Source: Allomeiothermus sp035760705 (GTDB taxonomy: Bacteria; Deinococcota; Deinococci; Deinococcales; Thermaceae). From it: a stretch of DNA of 60,480 nt. How positions within the stretch are numbered: position 1 is the stretch's first letter; each line of letters starts with the position of its first letter. The translations under genes were made by a program, and so were the position numbers. The notes below the pieces were generated by a model. It did no database searches, had not been told where the DNA came from, and saw only the letters and a list, made by a program, of their open reading frames with translations. This document shows, in pieces, positions 8,457-16,617 of this stretch. The DNA is taken from positions 1 to 60,480 of the forward strand of contig DASTSL010000104.1 in the NCBI GenBank assembly GCA_035760705.1, read 5' to 3'.

Positions 8457-9237
8457 CGGCCACCTCCAAAGCTGCCCCGCTGGCCTCGAGTTCGGCCCGC
8501 ACGTCCTCGGGAGGGCGGATATCGCTGATCAGTAGGTCCACCCCGGACAGCGGGACCACAGTGTGCAGGGCGGTGTGCCCGAACTTCGAGCCATCCACCA
8601 GGGCGATCTTCTGCGCCGCTGCCTGGATCAGCAGGCGTTTCACGGCCACCTCGGTCATCTGCGAGTCGGTAAAACCGGCCTTGAGGGTGACCCCTTTGGC
8701 CGAGAAAAAGGTCTTGTCCACGTGGAGCCCCTGGAGGTTGGCCTCGGTCATGGGGCCCACCAGCGAGCGGGCCACCGGGCGGAAGAGCCCGCCCAGCACG
8801 ATAAGCTGGGTATTGCCGTCGGCCACTGCCTCGGCGACCAGCAGGCTGTTGGTGACCACGGTGATCTCGCGGCCCTTGAGCTGTCGGGCCAGGTAGACCG
8901 CGGTGGTGGAGGCATCTAAGGCCACCGTGTCGCCCTCGAACACCATCTGCCTGGCCCGCCGGGCGATGAGTTCCTTGGCGGCTTGATGCTGGTGCAGACG
9001 CTGGGTGTAGCCCTGCTCGCGGCCCGACTGCTCAAGCAGTTGAGCCCCGCCAAAGACCCGCTCCACCAGGCCCCTCGAGCCCAGCGCCGCCAGGTCGCGG
9101 CGGATGGTCATCTCGGACACCCCCAACGCCTCCGCCAGATCCTTCACCGAGACGAAGCGGCGCTTTTGCAGTAGCTGGTAAATCAGCTCCTGGCGCTCTC
9201 TGGGGAGCAGATTGGGCAACAGGCTGGGCTCGGTCAT
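8449..9237 (-). CDS. rhaR: DeoR-family regulator of the rhamnose operon
   Basis: A 262-residue DeoR-type regulator. The N-terminal helix-turn-helix reads RRFVSVKDLAEALGVSEMT followed by IRRDLAALGSRGLVERVFGGA, and the C-terminal sugar-phosphate-sensing domain (DeoRC) contains FEGDTVALDASTTAVYLA and ALVDGSKFGHTAL. It is probably the local repressor, inactivated by a rhamnose intermediate, as in rhizobial rha operons; E. coli uses AraC-type regulators instead. I took the ATG at 9237, with AGGGG upstream; an in-frame extension to 9279 lacks family similarity. It is the first gene of the operon and so likely autoregulated through the repeats at 9270-9325. Confidence 0.92.
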   Translation of the reverse strand: MTEPSLLPNLLPRERQELIYQLLQKRRFVSVKDLAEALGVSEMTIRRDLAALGSRGLVERVFGGAQLLEQSGREQGYTQRLHQHQAAKELIARRARQMVFEGDTVALDASTTAVYLARQLKGREITVVTNSLLVAEAVADGNTQLIVLGGLFRPVARSLVGPMTEANLQGLHVDKTFFSAKGVTLKAGFTDSQMTEVAVKRLLIQAAAQKIALVDGSKFGHTALHTVVPLSGVDLLISDIRPPEDVRAELEASGAALEVAGG

Positions 9238-9269
9238 GACCCCTGAAGTGGTTGCGGCCCGTAGGGCGA

Positions 9270-9325
9270 AGATGAACAAGAATGAACGGGTTTGTTCACA
9301 AAGTACAACACGAATTCACAAATTT
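9270..9325 (-). promoter_or_regulatory. Candidate RhaR operator repeats upstream of the rha operon
   Basis: This AT-rich island in GC-rich DNA lies just upstream of rhaR. Read on the minus strand it carries a TTTGTGAATT block, then TTTGTGAACA, then TTCATTCTTGTTCATC, that is, repeated TTGTGAA and TTCAT elements in direct and inverted arrangement. DeoR-family proteins typically bind such direct repeats near their own promoter. No convincing -35/-10 pair could be fixed, so the exact promoter is not called. Confidence 0.5.
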
Positions 9326-9659
9326 GCGCAAGGGGGGCGGGATCAGGTGTATCGGGCACAGACTGCAAGGGGCGGCACATTCGCTGGGCGAACCTGCTCG
9401 AGGGATGCCGGTCGGGTTTTCGCGCTCGAGCCGCTGCCAGACGGCCCCGTCGGCTGTAACGTCGGGGTAACGGCAGGGGCTTAAGCTAGGGGAGTCTTTC
9501 GAAGGTTTCGTCTTTCCATACTTCCGTTTTCATCCCCCGTACCCTCTTAAGTTGCGCCTGAGTGAAATAAGGTCAGATGGCGGAGAGGTGGGCCACGCTC
9601 GAGCCCATCCAGGGCGCAATTCCCTCCCTACAGACGCTTAGCCCGCCAAGGAGAAAACC

Positions 9660-10532
9660 ATGCCCTATGCCTTTTTTTTATTGGGTAAGCTGCGGGTCAA
9701 CCTCGACCAGCAGCCGGTGCGGGGCCTCGAGTCGTACAAGACCCAAGAACTCCTCGCCTATCTGCTCCTGTACCCCACTCGAGCCCACCACCGCGAGATG
9801 TTAGCCAGCCAGCTTTGGGGCGAAGTGCCCACCGCCAAGTCCCTCAAATATTTGCGCCAGGCCCTCTGGGAGCTGCAACTGGTGCTCCCGGTGGTGCGGG
9901 TGGAGGCCGACTGGATCGAGTTCAAGGCCCCCGAGCAGTTCTTCTCGGACGTGGTGGTGTTCGACCGGGCGGCGGCCCGGGCCGAGGGCCGGGGTGGGGC
10001 CAGCCTGGCCCCCGCCGAAGCCGGGGAACTCCACCGGGCCGTACAGCTTTACGGCGACCTCCTCTCGGGTTGGCAGCAGGAGTGGTGCTTGCTCGAGCGG
10101 GAGCGCCTCTATAACGAATACGTGCTTGTGCTGGACAAACTCATGGACTTTAGCCTCGCTCGCCAGCAGACCGAGGCCGGGCTGGCCTACGGGACCCGCC
10201 TGCTGGCTTATGACTGGGCCCGCGAGTCCACCCACCGCCGCATGATGCGGCTTTATCACCAGGCCGGGGATCGCACCGCGGCCCTGCGCCAGTACGAGCG
10301 CTGCCGGGTGGCCCTCAAAGAAGAGTTGGGGATCCACCCCGACCACCACACCCAGGCCCTTTACGAAGCGATCCGGGATGATCGGCTCGAGCCGGTGGAG
10401 GATTCCCCAGCGGACCCCGCATCCTTCCCGCCCTCCAACTTAGCGCTGGAGTTGCAGCGGGTACAGACCCTTCTCCTCAAACTCCAGCGCCAGGTGGCCC
10501 GGGAACTCCGGCGTCTGGAACTCCCCAAGTGA
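9660..10532 (+). CDS. SARP/BTAD-type transcriptional activator
   Basis: A 290-residue regulator. Residues 1-95 form a winged-helix region starting FFLLGKLRVNLDQQPVRGL with KTQELLAYLLLYP. Residues about 96-245 form a bacterial transcriptional activator domain of TPR-like helices with RESTHRRMMRLYHQAGDRTAALRQYERC and KEELGIHPD signatures. A short coiled coil (LQRVQTLLLKLQRQVAREL) closes the protein. It lacks the ATPase domain of large AfsR-type proteins. It is transcribed away from the rhamnose operon and toward the injection-system cluster, whose first gene begins about 290 bases downstream; control of that cluster is therefore plausible but unproven. AAGGAGAAAA before the ATG is a good ribosome-binding site. 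Confidence 0.85.
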   Translation: MPYAFFLLGKLRVNLDQQPVRGLESYKTQELLAYLLLYPTRAHHREMLASQLWGEVPTAKSLKYLRQALWELQLVLPVVRVEADWIEFKAPEQFFSDVVVFDRAAARAEGRGGASLAPAEAGELHRAVQLYGDLLSGWQQEWCLLERERLYNEYVLVLDKLMDFSLARQQTEAGLAYGTRLLAYDWARESTHRRMMRLYHQAGDRTAALRQYERCRVALKEELGIHPDHHTQALYEAIRDDRLEPVEDSPADPASFPPSNLALELQRVQTLLLKLQRQVARELRRLELPK

Positions 10533-10548
10533 TCGCGGTCAAGGGGAT

Positions 10549-10570
10549 GGGGTTGGGCTTGCCCAACCCC
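10549..10570 (+). terminator. Perfect hairpin after the SARP-type gene
   Basis: GGGGTTGGGC is followed after TT by its exact complement GCCCAACCCC: a 10-bp stem 17 bases after the stop codon. There is no U-run downstream, so it may terminate inefficiently or act as an attenuating or stabilising structure. Confidence 0.6.
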
Positions 10571-10825
10571 GGGTAGATTGCTGGGATTCGACATGAGATG
10601 GTTGCGTGTAGGGGTAGCGGGTTTGCCCGCCCGACCCCAACGCTCCCCAGCAGGCCGCCGAGATGGGTAGCCTGTGGCTTGGGTTGTGGGCGCCCTTCGT
10701 CCCATGAAAGACCGCTCTAATCTCTCCTCTCGGTTGGCGACAGAAGCTCGAGACGCCGATAGGACGCTCCCGAGACGCCCCAAAACCCCTCGTTTGTTAT
10801 ACCGGGGCAACCTAAAGGCGGCCCT

Positions 10826-11047
10826 ATGGAAGCGGACGAGTCCCAAGCCCATTCCTTCGTGATTCGCATCGAAGCCTCGGCGGCGCCGGGGCAGACCTGG
10901 CAGGGATATATCTCCCACGTGCCGGAAGGGGAGCGGCGCTATTTCCGCCGCCTGGGAGAGATCCCGGTTTTTATCGCGCCCTATCTGCGGCAAATGGGAC
11001 AGGGCGTGGGGTGGTGCACCTGGCTGTGGCGCTGGTTCCGCTGCTAG
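10826..11047 (+). CDS. Small protein at the head of the injection-system cluster
   Basis: A 73-residue protein starting MEADESQAHSFVIRIEAS, with a GYISHVPEGERRYFRRLGEI core and a C-terminal FIAPYLRQMG segment, then a tryptophan-rich tail. I do not recognise a named family. The core resembles unnamed small proteins that I recall near cyanobacterial and Chloroflexi contractile injection loci; this is memory, not a search. An AAAGG lies about 8 bases before the ATG. It is followed 15 bases later by the DUF4255 gene, so it probably opens the operon. The 293-base interval before it holds the hairpin at 10549-10570 and no clear promoter, although a TTATAC near 10797 could be a -10. Confidence 0.65.
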   Translation: MEADESQAHSFVIRIEASAAPGQTWQGYISHVPEGERRYFRRLGEIPVFIAPYLRQMGQGVGWCTWLWRWFRC

Positions 11048-11062
11048 GGCTTGGGGGGGTTT

Positions 11063-11647
11063 GTGGCGACGTACCGGGCGATTGCGGCTACCACGCTGGC
11101 CATGGAGCGGTTGTTGGAGGGAGCCTTGGGTCTGCCCGAGAACCAGGTGCGTGGCTTCCAGGCCAAGGATTTCTCCAGCCTCGAGGACAGCTTCCTCACC
11201 GCCGGGGGGCTCTCGGTGTACTTGTACCGGGTGGGCTTCAACACCGGGCAGCGCAACCTCTACCCCCGGGTGAGCCCCGAGGGGCGGCGGGCCCGCCCGC
11301 CGCTCTTGGTGGATCTGCACTATCTGCTCACCGCCTGGGCCAAGTCCGCCCAGGTCCAGCAAGAACTCCTGGGGCGGGCCATGGTGGCGCTAGAGGTGCG
11401 CTCGAGCCTCCCAGCCGGGCTCCTCAACGGGGCCATCAACGCCCCGGTGTTCGGCCCCGAGGAGACCGTGGACCTCCTGCCGGAGAGCCTCAGCCTGGCC
11501 GACCTGGACGTGGTATGGAAGATGGCCCAGACCAACCCCCAGCCCTCGGCCAGCTACTTGGCCCGGATGGTGGCCCTCGAGCCCGAGGAAGGGTGGGTGG
11601 AAGCCCCCGAAGTCCAGACCCGGGTCTTCGAGTTGGTGAAACCATGA
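11063..11647 (+). CDS. DUF4255 / Pvc16-like tail terminator (cap) protein
   Basis: A 194-residue protein of the DUF4255 family, whose members (Afp16/Pvc16) cap the distal end of eCIS particles and set or close the sheath and tube. The sequence VATYRAIAATTLAMERLLE, the VGFNTGQRNLYPR segment and PPLLVDLHYLLTAWA are typical. I chose the GTG at 11063 because a GGGGGG run lies a few bases upstream; the next ATG is well inside the family's conserved start. The stop overlaps the ATG of the next gene (ATGA at 11644-11647). Finding this cap gene at the front of the cluster is common in cyanobacterial-type systems. Confidence 0.88.
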   Translation: MATYRAIAATTLAMERLLEGALGLPENQVRGFQAKDFSSLEDSFLTAGGLSVYLYRVGFNTGQRNLYPRVSPEGRRARPPLLVDLHYLLTAWAKSAQVQQELLGRAMVALEVRSSLPAGLLNGAINAPVFGPEETVDLLPESLSLADLDVVWKMAQTNPQPSASYLARMVALEPEEGWVEAPEVQTRVFELVKP

Positions 11648-12474
11648 CCGCTTCGGCAGTCAGGCTCGAGCCCCTGAGCCGGGTCAGCTTGGTGGGGCTG
11701 CGCTTCGTGGACGCGGCATTGGGTAGCCTGGTCGGCAGCGGCTTGCGCGTCGAGGCTTACCCGGTAGGGAACCCCAAACGGCGGGTGAGCGGAGTCCAGA
11801 CACCCTCGGGGGTCTTTGCCTTTCACGGGCTGCCGGGGATGCGCGAGCTGGAGTTTGGCACCGGAGACCAGGCGTATTGGGATGGCCTAGTCGCTTCGCC
11901 GCCCCTTCCCCGCCAACGCTTCGTCTTCGAGGTGCAGGACGCTGGGGGCCGGTTTTATCCCACCCGCCTCGAGCGTGACCTGCCCATCCGCTTTCGCCCC
12001 GACCCCGCCGCCCCGCCCCAGCCGGGGCCGGTTCCGCTTTTCTCCGTTCCCGCGAGACCCCTCCCTGCGGGCTGGTTGGGGGTGTACGGCGAACTCTATC
12101 AAAGCTCGAGCGAACCGGCTCCTTGGGCCCTCCTGCGGGTGAGCGGCACGGGGTTTGCGGGCAGCGGGGTGGCCGATCCCAAGGGGCGGGTGCTGGTCTT
12201 GCTGCCCTATCCCGATCCGGGCGAAGCCCTCCCGGTTTCCCCGCCCGGGCCCTGGCAGTGGCAGGCGAGCCTGGGGGCAGCCTTGTTTCCCCGGCTGTCG
12301 CCGCCGGGAGAGCGGGAAAGGGGATGGCTCGAGGTGGACCATCTGCCCAGCGGCTTCACCGCCGACATCCGCGCCGACCCCGGCCAACCCGTGTTGACCC
12401 AGGCCCGCTTGGTCGAAGGATCGCCCCATCTGCAGGCCAGCGGAGCGCCGCTCAAGAGGTTGTTTCTCAGTTAG
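11644..12474 (+). CDS. eCIS-associated protein of unknown function
   Basis: A 276-residue, apparently beta-rich, proline- and glycine-rich protein without signal peptide or membrane segment. The N-terminal part includes SGVFAFHGLPGMRELEFG and FVFEVQDAGGRFYPTRLERDLP; the middle has GWLGVYGELYQ and WALLRVSGTGFAGSGVADPKGRVLVLLPYPDP, which look like repeated immunoglobulin- or carboxypeptidase-regulatory-like beta units. It is translationally coupled to the DUF4255 gene and precedes the sheath gene by ten bases. A structural or assembly role at the distal end of the particle is inferred from position only. Confidence 0.7.
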   Translation: MTASAVRLEPLSRVSLVGLRFVDAALGSLVGSGLRVEAYPVGNPKRRVSGVQTPSGVFAFHGLPGMRELEFGTGDQAYWDGLVASPPLPRQRFVFEVQDAGGRFYPTRLERDLPIRFRPDPAAPPQPGPVPLFSVPARPLPAGWLGVYGELYQSSSEPAPWALLRVSGTGFAGSGVADPKGRVLVLLPYPDPGEALPVSPPGPWQWQASLGAALFPRLSPPGERERGWLEVDHLPSGFTADIRADPGQPVLTQARLVEGSPHLQASGAPLKRLFLS

Positions 12475-12483
12475 GAGGTAGCG

Positions 12484-14403
12484 ATGCCAGAGTATCTAGC
12501 CCCGGGTGTCTACATCGAGGAGACTTCCTTCCGCTCGAAGTCCATCGAGGGGGTGAGCACCACCACCACCGGGTTTATCGGCCCCTGCCGCTTTGGTCCG
12601 GTGGACCTGACCCCCGAGATCATCACCAGCCTGGTTGAGTTCGAGCGCATCTACGGCGACGGCCAGCCGCTCGAGTTCCAGGACAGCGCCGGAGAGTACG
12701 AGCTGCCCAACTATCTGTGGCAGGCGGTGCGGGCCTTCTTCACCGAGGGGGGCAAGCGCCTCTACGTCTCGAGGGTCTTCAAGGGCCGCAGCGAGAGCGA
12801 TAGGGGTTACTCCAAGAAGACCCTGGGCGGCCTCACCGTGCGGGCCCGCTTCCCCGGTGGGATGGGCAACTACCGGGTGCGGCTCAAGATCCAGGCCCGG
12901 CCCAACATCCTGGGGCAGTTGGTGGACTCCAGCGGGAACACTCAGCAGACCGTGGGGGCCTTGCAGGAGAACGACCTGGTGTTCATCCGCGACGAGACCA
13001 GCCCGCCCTCGAGCCCCCCGGTTTCCGGGGACTTCTACCTGGCCCGCTTCAACCAGGCGGTCACCCCGCCCCGCTGGGAGTTCGTCGGGGTGACCGGAAG
13101 CCCCATCGCTAGCCCGCTCGAGACCGCCAAGCCGATCAGCGATCTGGTCAACCCCTCGACCCCCGACGCGGGGGACGCTTTGCGGGTGGTCACGCTCGCG
13201 GTGACGGTGATCGCCCCCAATGGGCAGGAATTGGGCACCTGGGGCGACCTGCCGCTCGACCCCAACCACAAGCTGGGTGATAGCCCGGATTCGGCCTTCG
13301 AGCTGTTTAGCCGGACCCAGGAAGACCGCAACGTGCCCATCGTGCTCGAGAAGGGCAGTCTGCAAAACGGCCTGGACGTGCTCGATGCCCTTTTTGGCGA
13401 CGCGATCAACCAGATCGGCCAGGAAGACCTGCTGCTCAAAGGGGTGGAGAAGGAAGTGGTGCTCGAGGGGGGCAACGACGGCGACCGCCCCGGCTCCGGC
13501 GACTACGAGGGCAAAGCCGACCCTGACAGCACCTTCAAGACCGGGCTCAAACAGTTCGAGGACCTGGAGGACATCTCCATCGTGGCGGCCCCCGGTTCTA
13601 CGGCTCTCTACGACGGCGACGAGAACAAAAAACACGTCTACCGCGACGACGCCAACACCATCATGGGCCAGCTCATCGCCCACGCCAGCAACATGCGCTA
13701 CCGCATCGCGGTACTGGACAGTGCTCCGGGGCACAGCGTGGGGCAGGTGCGCAAGGTGCGGGCCAAGCTCGACTCCAAGTACGCGGCCTTCTACTACCCC
13801 TGGGTCAAGATCCTCGACCCCATCACCCGCAAACCGGCCTACATGCCGCCCTCCGGGTTCGTGGCCGGGATCTACGCTCGCAACGACATCAACCGGGCCG
13901 TCTACAAGGCCCCGGCCAACGAGGTGGTGAACTTAGCGCTGGGCTTCGAGGTCTTTTTGAACAAGGCCCAGCAGGAGGTCTTGAACCCCGAGGGGGTCAA
14001 CTGTTTCCGCTTCTTCGAGGGGCGCGGGATGTTGTTGTGGGGGGCCCGCACCATCAGCTCCGACCCGGAGTGGAAGTACGTCAACCTGCGGCGATACTTC
14101 GCCTACCTCGAGCGCTCCATCGAGAAGGGCACCCAATGGGCGGTGTTCGAGCCCAACGGCAATTTGCTGTGGGACAACGTGCGCCGCACCATCGACGACT
14201 TTCTCTTCAACGAGTGGCAGATGGGGGCCTTGCTGGGCGACAAGCCGGAGAAAGCCTACTTCGTCCGCTGCGACCGCAGCACCATGACCCAAAACGACCT
14301 CGACAACGGTCGGCTGGTCTGCCTGATCGGGGTGGCGGTGGTACGACCGGCGGAGTTCGTGATCTTCCGCATCGGCCAGTGGACCGGCGATGCCAAACGA
14401 TAG
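12484..14403 (+). CDS. Contractile sheath protein (Afp2/3-type)
   Basis: A 639-residue tail sheath protein, the main contractile subunit. It opens with YLAPGVYIEETSFRSKSIEG and GVSTTTTGFIGPCRFGP, the conserved sheath N-terminus that donates the linking strand. The C-terminal domain (about 440-639) holds AVYKAPANEVVNLALGFE, NCFRFFEGRGMLLWGARTIS, YVNLRRYFAYLERSI and WAVFEPNGNLLWDNVRRTI, all diagnostic of phage and eCIS sheaths. The central part (about 130-430) is longer than in minimal sheaths and is where surface-exposed insertions are expected. A strong AGGAGG precedes the ATG. The matching tube gene follows ten bases downstream. Confidence 0.96.
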   Translation: MPEYLAPGVYIEETSFRSKSIEGVSTTTTGFIGPCRFGPVDLTPEIITSLVEFERIYGDGQPLEFQDSAGEYELPNYLWQAVRAFFTEGGKRLYVSRVFKGRSESDRGYSKKTLGGLTVRARFPGGMGNYRVRLKIQARPNILGQLVDSSGNTQQTVGALQENDLVFIRDETSPPSSPPVSGDFYLARFNQAVTPPRWEFVGVTGSPIASPLETAKPISDLVNPSTPDAGDALRVVTLAVTVIAPNGQELGTWGDLPLDPNHKLGDSPDSAFELFSRTQEDRNVPIVLEKGSLQNGLDVLDALFGDAINQIGQEDLLLKGVEKEVVLEGGNDGDRPGSGDYEGKADPDSTFKTGLKQFEDLEDISIVAAPGSTALYDGDENKKHVYRDDANTIMGQLIAHASNMRYRIAVLDSAPGHSVGQVRKVRAKLDSKYAAFYYPWVKILDPITRKPAYMPPSGFVAGIYARNDINRAVYKAPANEVVNLALGFEVFLNKAQQEVLNPEGVNCFRFFEGRGMLLWGARTISSDPEWKYVNLRRYFAYLERSIEKGTQWAVFEPNGNLLWDNVRRTIDDFLFNEWQMGALLGDKPEKAYFVRCDRSTMTQNDLDNGRLVCLIGVAVVRPAEFVIFRIGQWTGDAKR

Positions 14404-14413
14404 GAGGGAGTAG

Positions 14414-14866
14414 ATGGCCGTATTGCGGGATCGCCCTTACGTACAGTTCAACTTCCTGGTCAACCTGGGGGACGGCAACACCCAAGGCCCCCAGGCCGGG
14501 TTCCAGGAACTCAGCGGGATCGGCATGGAAGTCACGGTGTCCGAGTACCGCAACGGCAACGAGGCCGAGAACTCGGTGCGCAAGATCACCGGGATGAACA
14601 AGTCCACCGACGTGACCCTGAAGCGCGGGGTGATCGGCTCCTTGAACCTCTACCAGTGGCTCCACGCCATCCGCAACGGCGACCAGACCCAGCTCCGCCA
14701 GGTGGTGATTCAGCTCCAGAGCGAGGACCACAGCCAGGTGGTGATGACCTGGAAGCTCAAGAACGCCCGCATCATCAAAGCCACCTTCGGCCCCTTCAAC
14801 GCCAAGGGCACCGACGTGGCGATGGAGGAGATGGTGCTGGCCTATGAGCGCCTGGAGATGGAGTAA
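14414..14866 (+). CDS. Inner tube protein 1 (gp19/Hcp-like)
   Basis: A 150-residue tube-forming protein related to T4 gp19, Afp1/5 and Hcp. Key segments are YVQFNFLVNLGDGN, GFQELSGIGMEVTVSEYRNGN, DVTLKRGVIG, LYQWLHAIRNGD and the terminal EMVLAYERLEME, all standard for eCIS tubes. Hexameric rings would stack to form the channel inside the sheath. It lies immediately after the canonical sheath gene, the usual arrangement, with an AGGAGG ribosome-binding site. A second, longer tube-like protein is encoded at 16618, probably for the ring at the baseplate end. Confidence 0.95.
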   Translation: MAVLRDRPYVQFNFLVNLGDGNTQGPQAGFQELSGIGMEVTVSEYRNGNEAENSVRKITGMNKSTDVTLKRGVIGSLNLYQWLHAIRNGDQTQLRQVVIQLQSEDHSQVVMTWKLKNARIIKATFGPFNAKGTDVAMEEMVLAYERLEME

Positions 14867-14869
14867 GCC

Positions 14870-16615
14870 ATGAGTCCTGAGCCTCGCCGCCTGCCGGGGG
14901 TCTACTTCGAGACCGAGACCCCCCGGCCCCTGGCCGTGCTGCCCCGCATGGACGTGGCGGTGCTGGTGGGGTTCACGGCTCAGTCCCCGCAAGGGGTTCC
15001 CCCCTATACCCCGGTGGCCGTCGAGGACGTGAAGCAGTTCGAGCGGCTATTCGGCGGGGATCTGGCGCTGGCCTGGGACGCCGAACGCGGCGAGACGGTG
15101 TACGCTCACCTGCCCAGGGCGGTGCGGGCCTTTTTCGAGAACGGCGGGCGGCGCTGCTGGGTGATCCGGGTGGGGGGCGCCGATGCCCTTCAAGGCTTTA
15201 GCCCACAGCGGTTCTTGGACGACGACCTGGCCGACAAGTCGGTCTACGAAATCCTCACCACCGCCGACTACCTGCGCTACCAGAGCCCCGATGCGCGCAC
15301 GCTGCGGGGCCTCCACGCCGCGCTCGAGGTCGAGGAAGCCACCCTGATCGCCGTGCCCGATCTGGTCCACCGCCGGGCCGTCCGGCGGGACGTGCCCACG
15401 CCCCCCGCCGCGAGCTCGCAGGAAATCCCTCCCGACGAGCCCACCGGCGAGTTCGAGGCCTGCGACCGGTCTTTCCTGGCGGCTCCCTCCCTCGAGGCCC
15501 AACCTCCCGCCGCACCCGATCAACCGGTCGTCCTGCGCTGGGGCAGCTCGCCCTTCGCTTACGCCAGGGGCACGGAGTTCATGCTCGAGGAGGCCAGCCT
15601 TCCCGATTTCTCCGATGCCGCCGTGGTCTATCGGGGCACCGCTCACTCGGTCAAGCTTTACGACCGGGCGGAAAGCGGGCACGATTACCTCTACTACCGG
15701 GTGCGGGCCGAGCAAGGCGAGCTACAAAGCGCGTGGTCGCGGCCCGAAACCGTGATCCTGCGCGCCCAGACCCCTTGGGAACTCGAGCCCCTGGCGGACT
15801 ACTCCGACCGAACTTTGCTCGAGGTGCAACAGGCCCTGCTGCGGATGTGCGCGGCACGGGGCGATTTGTTCGCGGTGCTGGCCCTGCCCCGCCATTACCG
15901 CGAGGGAAAGACCTTCGAGTACCTGCAAAAGCTCCGCGACCCGCTCGATTGGGGCGGGGAGATCGGCGCGCTCAGCTACGGGGCGATCTATCATCCCTGG
16001 CCGGTCTCGGCGGAGGGTGCGGGGGTCTTTCGCGCGGTTCCGCCGGATGGGGCGGCGACCGGGCTGCTGGCGAGGCGGGCCGTGGAGCGGGGGGCCTGGG
16101 TAGCTCCGGCCAACGAACTCCTGCGGGGGATGGTGGCGCTCGAGCCCCCCCTCTCGTCCGACCGCTACGGGGACTGGCTCGAGGCCCAGGTCAACCTGAT
16201 CCGGCAGGAGGCCAAGGGCTTCCTCACCCTCTGTGCCGACACCCTGGCCGACACCCGGCAAGACCCCGAGCTGCGCTCGATCAACGTGCGGCGCTTGCTG
16301 ATTTTGCTGCGCCTGGTCGCCTTGCGGCTGGGGAGCACCCTGGTCTTCGAGCCCAACGACGAGACCTTGCGCCGCCTGGTGGAGCGCACCTTCGAGGCCG
16401 TCCTGGACTACCTCTTCGAGCGGGGAGCCTTCCGCCCGGCCCGCAAATCTCAGGCCTACCAGGTGGTGACCGGCCCCAGCCTCAACCCCCAGCAAAGCCT
16501 CGAGCAGGGCCGCCGGATCGCCGAGATCAAGGTGGCCCCCTCCGAGCCGTTGGCTTTCCTCACCGTGCGGCTGGTGCAGGCCGGGGACCAGAGGCTGGTC
16601 GTGCAGGAGGTCTGA
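14870..16615 (+). CDS. Second sheath-like protein with Fn3-like insertion
   Basis: A 581-residue sheath homologue. The N-terminus (RLPGVYFETETPRPLAVL, then MDVAVLVGFTAQSPQG) and the C-terminal half (GAWVAPANELLRGMVAL, LEAQVNLIRQEAKGFL, INVRRLLILLRLVALRLG, FEPNDETLRRLVERTFE) are sheath-like but diverged from the main sheath. Between them, at about residues 213-298, lies a block with the pattern of a fibronectin type III domain: VVLRWGSSPFAYA, FMLEEASLPDFSDAAVVYRG, LYYRVRAEQGELQSAWS. Minor sheaths like this usually form the ring next to the baseplate. Four bases separate it from the tube gene. Confidence 0.88.
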   Translation: MSPEPRRLPGVYFETETPRPLAVLPRMDVAVLVGFTAQSPQGVPPYTPVAVEDVKQFERLFGGDLALAWDAERGETVYAHLPRAVRAFFENGGRRCWVIRVGGADALQGFSPQRFLDDDLADKSVYEILTTADYLRYQSPDARTLRGLHAALEVEEATLIAVPDLVHRRAVRRDVPTPPAASSQEIPPDEPTGEFEACDRSFLAAPSLEAQPPAAPDQPVVLRWGSSPFAYARGTEFMLEEASLPDFSDAAVVYRGTAHSVKLYDRAESGHDYLYYRVRAEQGELQSAWSRPETVILRAQTPWELEPLADYSDRTLLEVQQALLRMCAARGDLFAVLALPRHYREGKTFEYLQKLRDPLDWGGEIGALSYGAIYHPWPVSAEGAGVFRAVPPDGAATGLLARRAVERGAWVAPANELLRGMVALEPPLSSDRYGDWLEAQVNLIRQEAKGFLTLCADTLADTRQDPELRSINVRRLLILLRLVALRLGSTLVFEPNDETLRRLVERTFEAVLDYLFERGAFRPARKSQAYQVVTGPSLNPQQSLEQGRRIAEIKVAPSEPLAFLTVRLVQAGDQRLVVQEV

Positions 16616-16617
16616 GC

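Noticed and set aside
11011..11643. Upstream extension of the 11644-12474 frame
   Set aside because: Overlaps the DUF4255 gene in another frame; the ATG at 11644 with stop/start overlap is the natural start.
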